Below, piece by piece: positions 17,741 through 24,675 of a stretch of 64,000 nucleotides of DNA; position 1 is the stretch's first letter; every line of letters starts with the position of its first letter. The stretch covers positions 248,001-312,000 of the forward strand of contig CAZQQU010000002.1 in NCBI GenBank assembly GCA_964595625.1, in the 5' to 3' direction. This DNA comes from CAZQQU01 sp964595625. GTDB lineage: Bacteria; Bacteroidota; Bacteroidia; Flavobacteriales; Flavobacteriaceae. The translations under genes were made by a program, and so were the position numbers. A model generated the notes under the pieces. That model searched no databases, had not been told where the DNA came from, and saw only the letters and a program-made list of their open reading frames with translations.

Positions 17741-18248
17741 CGGTTTGAGTGATTTGGTCGATTTTAAGTTTTTCAAATCGCACGTTTATTTGGTTGACCA
17801 ATTGGTTATAAGCGGTGATCAGTTCTTCCCAATTTTTTTGAGTAACCGATTGGTTTTGTTGGCGTAAGGCTTGTTGAAGGAGTTTGATTCGGGTATTGAG
17901 TACACGGGTTCGAGAGCGAATCACGTTGTTATTAACAATCTCGGGAATGTTTTTGGATAACGAATCGGCCGTGGCGACCATTCTTTCCACGATGGCGTAT
18001 TCACCATGTAAATTTTGAGGATTTATTTGCCGTAAATCGTTTTCAAATTCTTTATAAAATTTCCAAGAAGCCGTAGTTTCTTCCGATTCGGGGGAGAGTT
18101 TGGTTAAGGGAATTACGTTCGACTCCGGGAGTTGTTCTTGTTGAGTTTCAGAGAACGGTTCGGAAGAATTTTGCTTACAAGCGGTTAAAGAAATACAAAG
18201 AAAAAAAATAACGAGACTGTTTAAGTATTTGAATAGTAGGTTTTTCAT
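17688..18248 (-). CDS. hypothetical lipoprotein
   Basis: 186 residues: signal peptide and lipobox (SLVIFFLCISLTAC), a short acidic linker, then a helical domain (~60-180) with FENDLRQINPQNLHGEYAIVERMVATADSLSKNIPEIV and VLNTRIKLLQQALRQQ, possibly a helical bundle or coiled coil. I do not recognise the family. It is upstream of, and overlaps by 53 bases, the NTF2-like lipoprotein gene, so the two probably form a translationally coupled pair of envelope lipoproteins. Confidence 0.75.
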   Translation of the reverse strand: MKNLLFKYLNSLVIFFLCISLTACKQNSSEPFSETQQEQLPESNVIPLTKLSPESEETTASWKFYKEFENDLRQINPQNLHGEYAIVERMVATADSLSKNIPEIVNNNVIRSRTRVLNTRIKLLQQALRQQNQSVTQKNWEELITAYNQLVNQINVRFEKLKIDQITQTDVSIKNHSIRDSISAGN

Positions 18249-18317
18249 GGGAATTAAAACAGCAGTAAAAGTACAAAATTTTCATCTCGGACAAAATAAT
18301 TTTTGGTTCTCAATCAG

Positions 18318-18980
18318 TTAGTTGACTGCAGATGAAGCTTGGGGTAAAATATAGCTGACTACCCCCACAAAATGCAAGGCACTACCTCCCAAGACAAACA
18401 AATGCCATATCGCATGGTTATACGGAATCCGGGGGCGGGCATAAAAATAGGTGCCAATGGTATATAACAATCCACCGATCCCTAAAAAAAGAAGAGCTTC
18501 GGTAGTGAGTGTTTCCAGCATGGGTTTTAGTGCAATAATGATTACCCATCCCATAAGTAAATAAAGTAGTAATGAGATTTTTTTATAACGCCTTAACGGC
18601 GAAAGTTTATAAATAAAGCCCAATACCGCCAATCCCCAAATGATTCCAAAAATAGTCCATCCCCAAGCACCTCCTAATCCAGAAAGTACAACCGGGGTAT
18701 AAGTACCGGCAATTAAAAGATAAATACTTAAGTGATCTATTTTGCGCCAATGGTATTTGAGTCGGGGATTGTATTGTGCATGGTAAAACGTAGAGGCTAG
18801 GTATTGTAAAAGCAGGGTAGTTCCAAACACTCCTGCACTTATTATTTCTATACTAGAACCGTATTTAGAAGCTACACTTAATAGAACAAACAGTGCAGCC
18901 ACCGAGAGTAGCGCCCCTATACCGTGGGTAAGGGTGTTCCAAACTTCTTCATTTTTAAAATCTAAAGAAAGCATTTTCAT
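18318..18980 (-). CDS. hemolysin III family (PAQR) membrane protein
   Basis: 220 residues with seven membrane helices. The metal-site motifs of the PAQR/TrhA family are present: EVWNTLTHGIGAL, ASTFYHAQYNPRLKYHWRKIDHLSIYLLIAGTYTP, and IPYNHAIWHLFVLGGSALHFVGV. Bacterial members have been tied to membrane-lipid homeostasis; the name 'hemolysin' comes from one Bacillus protein and does not predict toxicity. A TAnnTTTG box (18988-18995, minus strand) sits 7 bases before the start codon, giving an almost leaderless message. Confidence 0.9.
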   Translation of the reverse strand: MKMLSLDFKNEEVWNTLTHGIGALLSVAALFVLLSVASKYGSSIEIISAGVFGTTLLLQYLASTFYHAQYNPRLKYHWRKIDHLSIYLLIAGTYTPVVLSGLGGAWGWTIFGIIWGLAVLGFIYKLSPLRRYKKISLLLYLLMGWVIIIALKPMLETLTTEALLFLGIGGLLYTIGTYFYARPRIPYNHAIWHLFVLGGSALHFVGVVSYILPQASSAVN

Positions 18981-18987
18981 CGTTTTA

Positions 18988-18995
18988 CAAAACTA
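18988..18995 (-). promoter_or_regulatory. TAnnTTTG box upstream of the hemolysin III gene
   Basis: TAGTTTTG on the minus strand ends 7 bases before the ATG at 18980. Confidence 0.45.
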
Positions 18996-19093
18996 CTACT
19001 TTATGAATTATAGTTATACTAATTAACTCTTAAAATCCACAGTTAATCTTTCGATAGATTCTGTATCTTTATGCCCCAAAAAATTCTACTGGC

Positions 19094-20053
19094 ATGAAAC
19101 CCCAAATTCTCATTATTGGTGCGTGTGGTCAAATAGGCACCGAACTTACTACGGCACTTCGCAATAAATACGGTAACCAACAAGTAGTGGCTAGCGATAT
19201 TCGTGAAGGAGATGCCGATATGATGGCTTCTGGGCCTTTTGAAATATTAGATGCTACTGATTTTCATTCGTTAGAAACACTGATTGAACGGTATCAAATA
19301 ACGGATGTGTATCTGATGGCAGCCATGCTTTCGGCTACAGCCGAAAAATATCCTGAAAAGGGATGGCATCTAAATATGACCTCGTTGTTTCATGTGTTAA
19401 ATTTGGCGAAAGCCGAAAAAATAAAAAAAGTATTTTGGCCTTCCAGTATTGCGGTGTTTGGACCTACCACTCCTAAAAAAATGACGCCTCAATATACTGT
19501 TATGGAGCCCTCAACGGTTTATGGTATCAGCAAGCAAACTGGCGAACGTTGGTGTGAATATTACCACCAACGGTACGGCGTAGATGTGCGAAGTATTCGC
19601 TATCCAGGGATTATCAGTTGGAAAACATTACCCGGTGGAGGTACTACCGATTATGCCATTGATATCTACCACCAAGCACTAAAGCAGGGCTCGTACGAAT
19701 GTTTTTTAAAAGCGGGTACTTATTTGCCCATGATCTACATGGACGATGCTATTCAAGCTACTATTGACATGATGGAGGCTCCTGCTGAGCAGGTATTAAT
19801 CCGTTCGTCGTATAATTTAGCGGCTATAAGTTTTGATCCTGCAGAAATTGCACGTAGTATTCAGGAATTCCTTCCCAATTTTACAATTAGTTATCAACCT
19901 GATTTTAGACAAGCCATTGCAGATAGTTGGCCTCAAAGTATAGACGACAGCCCCGCTCGAGAACATTGGGGATGGAGCCATAGTTATGATTTAGCAGCCA
20001 TCACCCGAGAGATGATTCAACAATTGACGCCGATTTATAAAAACCACTCATGA
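19094..20053 (+). CDS. NAD-dependent L-threonine 3-dehydrogenase, SDR type
   Basis: 319 residues. Extended short-chain-dehydrogenase fold: NAD loop GACGQIGTE at the N-terminus, acidic D in VVASDIRE that selects NAD over NADP, Ser in WPSSIAVFG and the catalytic YGISK pair. The block RSIRYPGIISWKTLPGGGTTDYAIDIYHQALK is characteristic of the epimerase-like threonine dehydrogenases that convert L-threonine to 2-amino-3-oxobutyrate. The usual partner, 2-amino-3-ketobutyrate CoA ligase, is not next to it. Instead its stop overlaps the start of a FAH-family hydratase by ATGA. Confidence 0.83.
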   Translation: MKPQILIIGACGQIGTELTTALRNKYGNQQVVASDIREGDADMMASGPFEILDATDFHSLETLIERYQITDVYLMAAMLSATAEKYPEKGWHLNMTSLFHVLNLAKAEKIKKVFWPSSIAVFGPTTPKKMTPQYTVMEPSTVYGISKQTGERWCEYYHQRYGVDVRSIRYPGIISWKTLPGGGTTDYAIDIYHQALKQGSYECFLKAGTYLPMIYMDDAIQATIDMMEAPAEQVLIRSSYNLAAISFDPAEIARSIQEFLPNFTISYQPDFRQAIADSWPQSIDDSPAREHWGWSHSYDLAAITREMIQQLTPIYKNHS

Positions 20054-20829
20054 CACCTATCCAACAAGCGGCCGAAAGGTTGCGTACCGCCGAGCAGTTA
20101 AAAACAGCTTGTGCACCCATCCGTAGTTTGATTGGGGATACTTCGGTGGAAGATGCTTATGGAGTACAGTTCATCAATACCCATCATCGGGTACAGCAAG
20201 GGGCACGTATTGTGGGAAAAAAAATCGGATTGACCTCGAAGAAAGTACAGGCTCAATTGGGGGTTGACCAACCCGATTTTGGGGTGTTGTTTGACGATAT
20301 GCAAATAGTCAACGGGGGCACATTAACTTTTTCAGCCCTGATGCAACCCAAAGCGGAAGCTGAAATCGCTTTTGTTTTGAAAAAAAGTTTGCCTCAGGTC
20401 GATTGTACTCTTGAAGAAGTAGCGGCTGCCATAGATTATGCTGTAGCTGCTATTGAAATAGTGGGGAGTCGGATAGCGGATTGGGATATCAAAATTACTG
20501 ATACCATTGCAGACAATGCTTCTGCTAGTCATTTTGTATTGGGCACTGTTCAAAAATCTATAGAAACTATCGATTTGATAGCCTGTGAAATGCAGTTATT
20601 CCACAACGGGGTATTGGCCTCTGAAGGCTCCGGCGCGGCTTGTTTGGGATCGCCTTTGATTGCTACCCATTGGCTAGCCCAAAAAATGGCTCGATTAAAT
20701 TTGCCTTTAGATGCGGGAGACATTATACTCTCGGGGGCTTTAGGTCCGATGGTACAATTAAAGCCTGGTGATCGCCTCTTGGCTACGGTCGAAGGATTGG
20801 GGGAGGTAGGGGTTTTTATATCAGGATAA
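20050..20829 (+). CDS. 2-keto-4-pentenoate hydratase / FAH-family hydratase
   Basis: 259 residues of the MhpD-like branch of the fumarylacetoacetase family: GKKIGLTSKKVQAQLGVDQPDFGVLFDDM near the N-terminus, PKAEAEIAFVLKK with the two metal-binding acids, and AAIEIVGSRIADWDIKITDTIADNASASHFVLG. In aromatic meta-cleavage pathways such enzymes add water to 2-hydroxypenta-2,4-dienoate, but no other meta-cleavage gene is near. Coupling to a threonine dehydrogenase makes another 2-oxo acid substrate possible. No signal peptide. Confidence 0.83.
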   Translation: MTPIQQAAERLRTAEQLKTACAPIRSLIGDTSVEDAYGVQFINTHHRVQQGARIVGKKIGLTSKKVQAQLGVDQPDFGVLFDDMQIVNGGTLTFSALMQPKAEAEIAFVLKKSLPQVDCTLEEVAAAIDYAVAAIEIVGSRIADWDIKITDTIADNASASHFVLGTVQKSIETIDLIACEMQLFHNGVLASEGSGAACLGSPLIATHWLAQKMARLNLPLDAGDIILSGALGPMVQLKPGDRLLATVEGLGEVGVFISG

Positions 20830-21314
20830 CCTAATAGTTTTTTTCTGTTTATTTATTAACTTCTTTTTTATTGTTTTTTATAGGTGTTAATGAATCTTCG
20901 ATTTTCTTTGCTTGTCCAAAGAAAACGAACCAAAAGAAAGGACCCTTTTTAGGTATAAATTTTTCGTCTGATTTTCATCAGACCAAAACCGTCCGCAAAC
21001 TCTGCACCGCGTGCCGCGGATGAATCTCAAAGCTGCGCTTTGATTTGGGTCGTTTCCCCTCTATCAAGAGGGGAGGGTTTTTACGAATGCAGTGAGTAAA
21101 AATCAGGGGTGTGTTTTTTGTATAATTCCCCCCAATGTTAGGACAGAAATAATTAAAAATTAAATGATATGATGATGTTGAAAGAGGGGGGTCTGGGGGG
21201 AGACTCATATCAAAATTATCATCGGAAAATGCAATTTGATATAATCTGAGAAAATGGCTTTTTAACTCAATACTTATCATTCTATTTATTTTTATATTAA
21301 AGTTTATATTAAAA
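20830..21314. repeat. non-coding mosaic of consecutive hairpins, probable dispersed Bacteroidetes repeat
   Basis: No credible gene in 485 bases. At least five short inverted repeats follow each other: TTTTCTTTG..CAAAGAAAA (20902-20925), GTCTGA..TCAGAC (20966-20983), TCAAAGC..GCTTTGA (21027-21043), CCCCTC..GAGGGG (21056-21073) and TTTTTAC..GTAAAAA (21078-21102). G-runs follow near 21183-21200. The phrase CCAAAGAAAACGAACCAAAA and the C/G-run blocks match, from memory, elements scattered between genes in many Bacteroidetes. The minus-strand frame across it (20978-21340) is low-complexity and not protein-like. Confidence 0.55.
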
Positions 21315-21539
21315 TTATAGTACAATCTCCACAAAGCCAAAGTTTACTTCGTAGGTATAATAATAAGTTGTTTTATTAGCATCATAGCCGATAGGTGCCA
21401 GTAGTTCTTTTCGCATATATCCCAAATAATTATAGACAGATCGCTCGGACAAGTTTATTTTTTGGGCCAATTCTTCGGGGCGGCCGGTTTTTTGCTCCTT
21501 AATCAGTTGGTGGATTTTGTGTAAAACATGTGCTTTCAT
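21315..21539 (-). CDS. small winged-helix HTH regulator
   Basis: 74 residues: helices HVLHKIHQLIKEQKTG, RPEELAQKIN and LSERSVYNYLGYMRKEL form a helix-turn-helix of the HTH_11/DeoR-like type, followed by a wing, APIGYDANKTTYYYTYEVNF. It is a single DNA-binding domain without a sensor domain. An 18-base palindrome lies 74 bases upstream of its start and a second copy another ~110 bases further, which makes it a candidate ligand for them. No partner gene in the same transcript is obvious. Confidence 0.75.
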   Translation of the reverse strand: MKAHVLHKIHQLIKEQKTGRPEELAQKINLSERSVYNYLGYMRKELLAPIGYDANKTTYYYTYEVNFGFVEIVL

Positions 21540-21612
21540 TCGCTGGGTTTTAATCCGTTTTTAAAAGAGTGGATCAGTGAAACACAAAGCTATAGAGGTA
21601 GAAAATGATTTG

Positions 21613-21630
21613 TTTACGGGTTTCCGTAAA
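21613..21630. promoter_or_regulatory. palindrome copy 1 (TTTACGG-gttt-CCGTAAA)
   Basis: Perfect 7-bp inverted repeat around a 4-base centre, upstream of the HTH gene. The 18-mer TTACGGGTTTCCGTAAAA occurs again at 21742-21759. Likely an operator for a dimeric regulator. Confidence 0.55.
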
Positions 21631-21640
21631 AACCAAAAAA

Positions 21641-21674
21641 TAAAAGGCACAAATTAAATTTTGTGCCTTTTTCA
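21641..21674 (-). terminator. terminator downstream of the response regulator gene
   Basis: Stem aaaggcacaaa / ttttgtgccttt with an AT-rich loop and T-runs on both sides; it can end the leftward kinase-regulator message before the HTH gene. Confidence 0.7.
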
Positions 21675-21741
21675 TCAAACTTAACCCCAAACTAAATTAT
21701 TAAACCTGAGCACAAAACTAAGTGACGTATTTTAGTATTTG

Positions 21742-21757
21742 TTACGGGTTTCCGTAA
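21742..21757. promoter_or_regulatory. palindrome copy 2 (TTACGG-gttt-CCGTAA)
   Basis: Second copy of the palindrome, identical over 18 bases to copy 1 and 128 bases from it. It lies 117 bases downstream of the response regulator stop, on the far side of the terminator. Confidence 0.55.
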
Positions 21758-21873
21758 AATGGGAAAATAAATTTTAAAAAGAAGATTTTAGGAATTGTAA
21801 CAGTTTTAATTACAGTGTATTAATATGTGTTTTTAATTTTTAAAAATTACTAAATTAGTAGAAATTTACCACT

Positions 21874-22539
21874 TTATATGATACCACTATCTTTGGTAAT
21901 CGCGATCAGTTGAGTTACATTTTTGGCCATGAATTGTTCCTTGAGTCGGCTGATGTTTTTTTCGATACTACTCAAACTATTGGGGCTGATGTTTTGACTG
22001 TGAAATTGACTTCTGATTTCCTCCTGACTATAACCGTTAGATAACAATTTGAGAAGAAGTATATCGTAATCGGTGATTTCTGTTATTGATCTAGTACTCT
22101 GTGCTTGACTTACTTGTGGAGATAAGTACAGTTGGTTTTGAAAGACCAATCCAATAGCTTCTTTAAGTTCTTGGATGCCCTTTCTTCCTTTGCAAACATA
22201 AGCATCAAGCCCTTTTTGTAACAAAATTCTTACACGCTGAATACGGTCTTCCACCGAAAACATAATCACTTTTGTTCCTGGGAATTCTTCTTTGATTTTT
22301 TCGACTAACTCCTCTCCCGATTGAAACTTCTGGTTGCGGTGATCACTTTTAAATGATAAGTCAGTAATAACTAATTGATAAGGTTTATTCTCTTTTTGAG
22401 CTTGTTTGAGTTTTAAATAGACATCATCACAATAAGTCTCCTGGGTGATTTGTTGGATACCCATTTCTTTTAATTGGGCTAAAACACCTTTATTAACACT
22501 GTCTAAATCATCTACTATAATTGCCTTTTCAAATATCAT
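21874..22539 (-). CDS. NarL/LuxR-like response regulator
   Basis: 221 residues. Receiver domain ~1-130: acidic pair Asp10-Asp11 (IIVDD), phospho-acceptor Asp60 in LVITD, Ser95 in VIMFSVED and Lys117 in YVCKG. The C-terminal part, DYDILLLKLLSNGYSQEEIRSQFHSQNISPNSLSSIEKNISRLKEQF, corresponds to the LuxR helix-turn-helix, though divergent. It overlaps the kinase gene by ATGA, so kinase and regulator are made together. It would bind DNA after phosphorylation; the nearby palindromes are candidate targets. Confidence 0.85.
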   Translation of the reverse strand: MIFEKAIIVDDLDSVNKGVLAQLKEMGIQQITQETYCDDVYLKLKQAQKENKPYQLVITDLSFKSDHRNQKFQSGEELVEKIKEEFPGTKVIMFSVEDRIQRVRILLQKGLDAYVCKGRKGIQELKEAIGLVFQNQLYLSPQVSQAQSTRSITEITDYDILLLKLLSNGYSQEEIRSQFHSQNISPNSLSSIEKNISRLKEQFMAKNVTQLIAITKDSGII

Positions 22540-24176
22540 AATATAATTTCTGCTTTAAATCCTCTTCCTTTTGATGATTCAAAATTAAATTGTCCTCCTA
22601 CACTTTCAATACGGGTTTCCGCATTTTGAAGTCCGTTTTTTGTAAATATCTCATTGCCAATTCCGTTGTCTGTATATTTTATAAATATTTTATTCTTTTC
22701 TATTGAAAATAAAATAACTACTAGGCTGGCTTGGCTATGTTTTTTCATATTGGTCATCAACTCTTGCAAAACGCGATAGAGAGCAATTTTTTTGAAGCTG
22801 GACACTTTGTTCCAAGGGATGGTATGTTTATTTCGAGTAATTACGTTGACTTTTTCATTTTTATACGTTAATAGCAAATCATTCAGCCGACTTTCAAAAT
22901 CTATCTCAACATCAATAGCACTGATTTCTTTAGAAATATCCCGAGTTTTATCATAGATATGTTCTATATCATCCAGTACTTCGGTGGGGCTGGCTTGATG
23001 TTGGATTTTATTCATGACTCGAAATAAGTCGTTGGCAACCTCATCGTGAATTTTAATGGATATGCGATTTTCGGTTTGTTCTATTTTTTTTCTCGTGTTT
23101 CTACGATAATTGGCAACTAGCAAGTAAATGATCAAACTAGCCACTATGGAAAGCAAGGCGAAAAGTAATTGAAACAACTGTTTGCGTGACTTTTCTTTTT
23201 GTTGTTGTAATTGAGCTTGGTAGGTTTTGAGTTGCTCCTTGTTAAAATCGTATTTGATGGCGGCAAACTTATTTTGTTGTTGTAAGTAGCTAATTTCCAG
23301 GCTATCAGTAATTTTTTTGTAATGGGAAAAATAGGGGTCGTTGCTAAGTTGTGAAAAAAATCCTAGGGCATTCTTAAGATAAGCAGGACTATTGATCAGT
23401 TGTGCCGTTTGAAAGGCTTGGTCTGCATAAAAAGCTGCTTGTTGGAGTTGATTTTGTTCTAAATAATAGGAGGCTAAGTTTTTGTAACTGGCATAAATGC
23501 CTTTGTGATCGTTGTATTTTTTTCTTATTTCTAAGGCCTCAAGCATAGAAGTCAGTGCCTGAATGTCTCCTAATTTATAATGTACAAACGAAAGGTTATC
23601 CAAAACTCGGGCAAGTTCAGTGGAGTCTTGCAATTGCCGGGAAATGGAATAAGCTCGCTGTAAATAGGTCTCTGCTTGTTGCCATTGATTTTGTTCTTTG
23701 TAAATATTACCAATATTGTTGAGTATAATAAAACTGTCTCGAGCTTTAGTGGTATAGGAAAGCGCACGGTTGTAATACTTGATGGCCCAATCTGCATTGT
23801 TGAGTTGCCGGTAGATTTTACCCAATTGGTTATAGCATCCGGCTTGTAAAGAGTCCCCTAGATTTTTATTTTCTATGAGTTCTATAGCTTGGGTGATTGC
23901 TGATTCACTTTCGTAATACATCCCCAAATCATAATGGATAATAGCCAACACCCTCAAGTCGTGTACTGCAGCTGCAAATTGTTGTTGTTGAAGATTATTT
24001 TCTTTTGAGTTTTCAAAAAACCAATAAGCATCGATAATGTCTTGAGATTGGTGGGGATTAATGGCTAATTGTTTATAATAAGCTATACTGTCTGTAGTTG
24101 TTTGAGCAACTACACGATGTATTACTACAAAGAGCCCCAACAATAAAAGAGGAATGAAAAAAGTCACTGTTTTCAT
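22536..24176 (-). CDS. TPR-containing sensor histidine kinase
   Basis: 546 residues from the ATG at 24176. Signal peptide or first membrane segment (TVTFFIPLLLLGLFVVI), about six tetratricopeptide repeats in the periplasmic part (~60-320), a coiled coil (QAQLQQQKEKSRKQ), a membrane helix (LLFALLSIVASLIIYLLVA), then a HisKA_3-like helix with the phospho-acceptor His in IKIHDEVANDLFR. The ATPase domain shows the N box (QELMTNMKKHS), DNGIG and GLQNAETRIESVGG. This is the flavobacterial NarX/DesK-like kinase class; the TPRs probably sense a protein or peptide. Two tiny genes precede it. Confidence 0.87.
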   Translation of the reverse strand: MKTVTFFIPLLLLGLFVVIHRVVAQTTTDSIAYYKQLAINPHQSQDIIDAYWFFENSKENNLQQQQFAAAVHDLRVLAIIHYDLGMYYESESAITQAIELIENKNLGDSLQAGCYNQLGKIYRQLNNADWAIKYYNRALSYTTKARDSFIILNNIGNIYKEQNQWQQAETYLQRAYSISRQLQDSTELARVLDNLSFVHYKLGDIQALTSMLEALEIRKKYNDHKGIYASYKNLASYYLEQNQLQQAAFYADQAFQTAQLINSPAYLKNALGFFSQLSNDPYFSHYKKITDSLEISYLQQQNKFAAIKYDFNKEQLKTYQAQLQQQKEKSRKQLFQLLFALLSIVASLIIYLLVANYRRNTRKKIEQTENRISIKIHDEVANDLFRVMNKIQHQASPTEVLDDIEHIYDKTRDISKEISAIDVEIDFESRLNDLLLTYKNEKVNVITRNKHTIPWNKVSSFKKIALYRVLQELMTNMKKHSQASLVVILFSIEKNKIFIKYTDNGIGNEIFTKNGLQNAETRIESVGGQFNFESSKGRGFKAEIIL

Positions 24177-24218
24177 TCCTCTAAAATACAAATTAAATGA
24201 ATTCTCAAAATGTCCATA

Positions 24219-24377
24219 TTATCCACCGGGTGGTGGAGGGGGTGTGACCGGTGGAATATCGCCGTCGTCCCCACAACAGGCCTGCGGTGTGATTGATTCG
24301 TGAATACTTTGCGGGGTACATGCCTGCAAGCTAACGAACAAACACAACAGGGCCATAAAACCAATATATTTTTTCAT
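24219..24377 (-). CDS. micro-lipoprotein (52 aa), proline-rich tail
   Basis: ATG at 24377, TAA at 24219-24221. A lysine-led hydrophobic signal, KKYIGFMALLCLFVSLQAC, gives a lipobox-like Cys20. The mature 33 residues carry PQACCGDDGD and end IPPVTPPPPPGG. It lies 42 bases upstream of the kinase start on the same strand. The start overlaps the stop of an upstream 45-codon frame by ATGA. I know no family for it. The lipobox position -2 (Gln) is unusual but tolerated in Bacteroidetes. It may be a kinase accessory or signal protein. Confidence 0.6.
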   Translation of the reverse strand: MKKYIGFMALLCLFVSLQACTPQSIHESITPQACCGDDGDIPPVTPPPPPGG

Positions 24378-24511
24378 GGCTTGTTACAATTTAAAATGAA
24401 ACAATCGTGTTGACTGGCAGGATTACCTCCGGAGCCTTTCACCGCAGGCAACACACTCTTTGGGTAGAGGCGTCCCTCTAAAGATTGAGAAGTGATAAAC
24501 CAAAAAAGCAC
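24374..24511 (-). CDS. possible 45-aa micro-peptide upstream of the micro-lipoprotein
   Basis: In-frame from GTG (24511) to TGA (24374-24376), which overlaps the next ATG as ATGA. Hydrophobic start (VLFWFIT), basic middle (EGRLYPKSVLPAVK), then GSGG followed by NPASQHDCFILNCNKP, a CX4C peptide. The double-glycine position recalls leader peptides cut by C39 peptidases, but none is in the window. There is no ATG, and a stop lies upstream, so the start is weak. A structured RNA leader is the main alternative: TAGAGG-gacg-CCTCTA is a hairpin within it. Confidence 0.3.
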   Translation of the reverse strand: MLFWFITSQSLEGRLYPKSVLPAVKGSGGNPASQHDCFILNCNKP

Positions 24512-24608
24512 AACACCTACTTCTCTAAAATGTCAGTGACTTTTTTGATTTCAGGGACAAAGAAATAGGGTTGATTAGAGATATGAAGGAAAAAATCAGG
24601 AAAAATCC

Positions 24609-24624
24609 GGGAAACTTATTTCCC
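24609..24624. promoter_or_regulatory. inverted repeat GGGAAA-ctta-TTTCCC in a divergent promoter region
   Basis: Perfect 6-4-6 palindrome, 52 bases before the plus-strand HTH-membrane gene and about 100 bases before the leftward micro-peptide/kinase genes. It is a candidate operator shared by both. Confidence 0.4.
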
Positions 24625-24675
24625 AAAAATTTCCCCGAAAATTTGTAGCTTTATCGGCCTGATTATTTAGTAGTT

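Noticed and set aside
18318..18980. Hemolysin III as a toxin
   Set aside because: The name is historical; the PAQR fold gives no evidence of toxicity.
20830..21314. Insertion sequence or phage remnant
   Set aside because: No transposase or integrase frame, no terminal inverted repeats or target duplication seen.
20978..21340. 120-codon minus-strand frame
   Set aside because: It spans the hairpin mosaic; the translation (PPDPPL..., KRPKSKRS...) is low-complexity and typical of repeat DNA, and it overlaps the HTH gene end.
24173..24364. 63-codon minus-strand frame over the micro-lipoprotein
   Set aside because: It is out of frame with the micro-lipoprotein (start 24377), has many Arg/His/Cys residues without a domain pattern, and no start context.
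24400..24511. Known riboswitch class (cobalamin, FMN, TPP, SAM-type) in the kinase leader
   Set aside because: Fragments such as GGTGAAAGGCTCCGGAGG look familiar, but the conserved cores of these classes are not all present; kept only as a general RNA-leader option.
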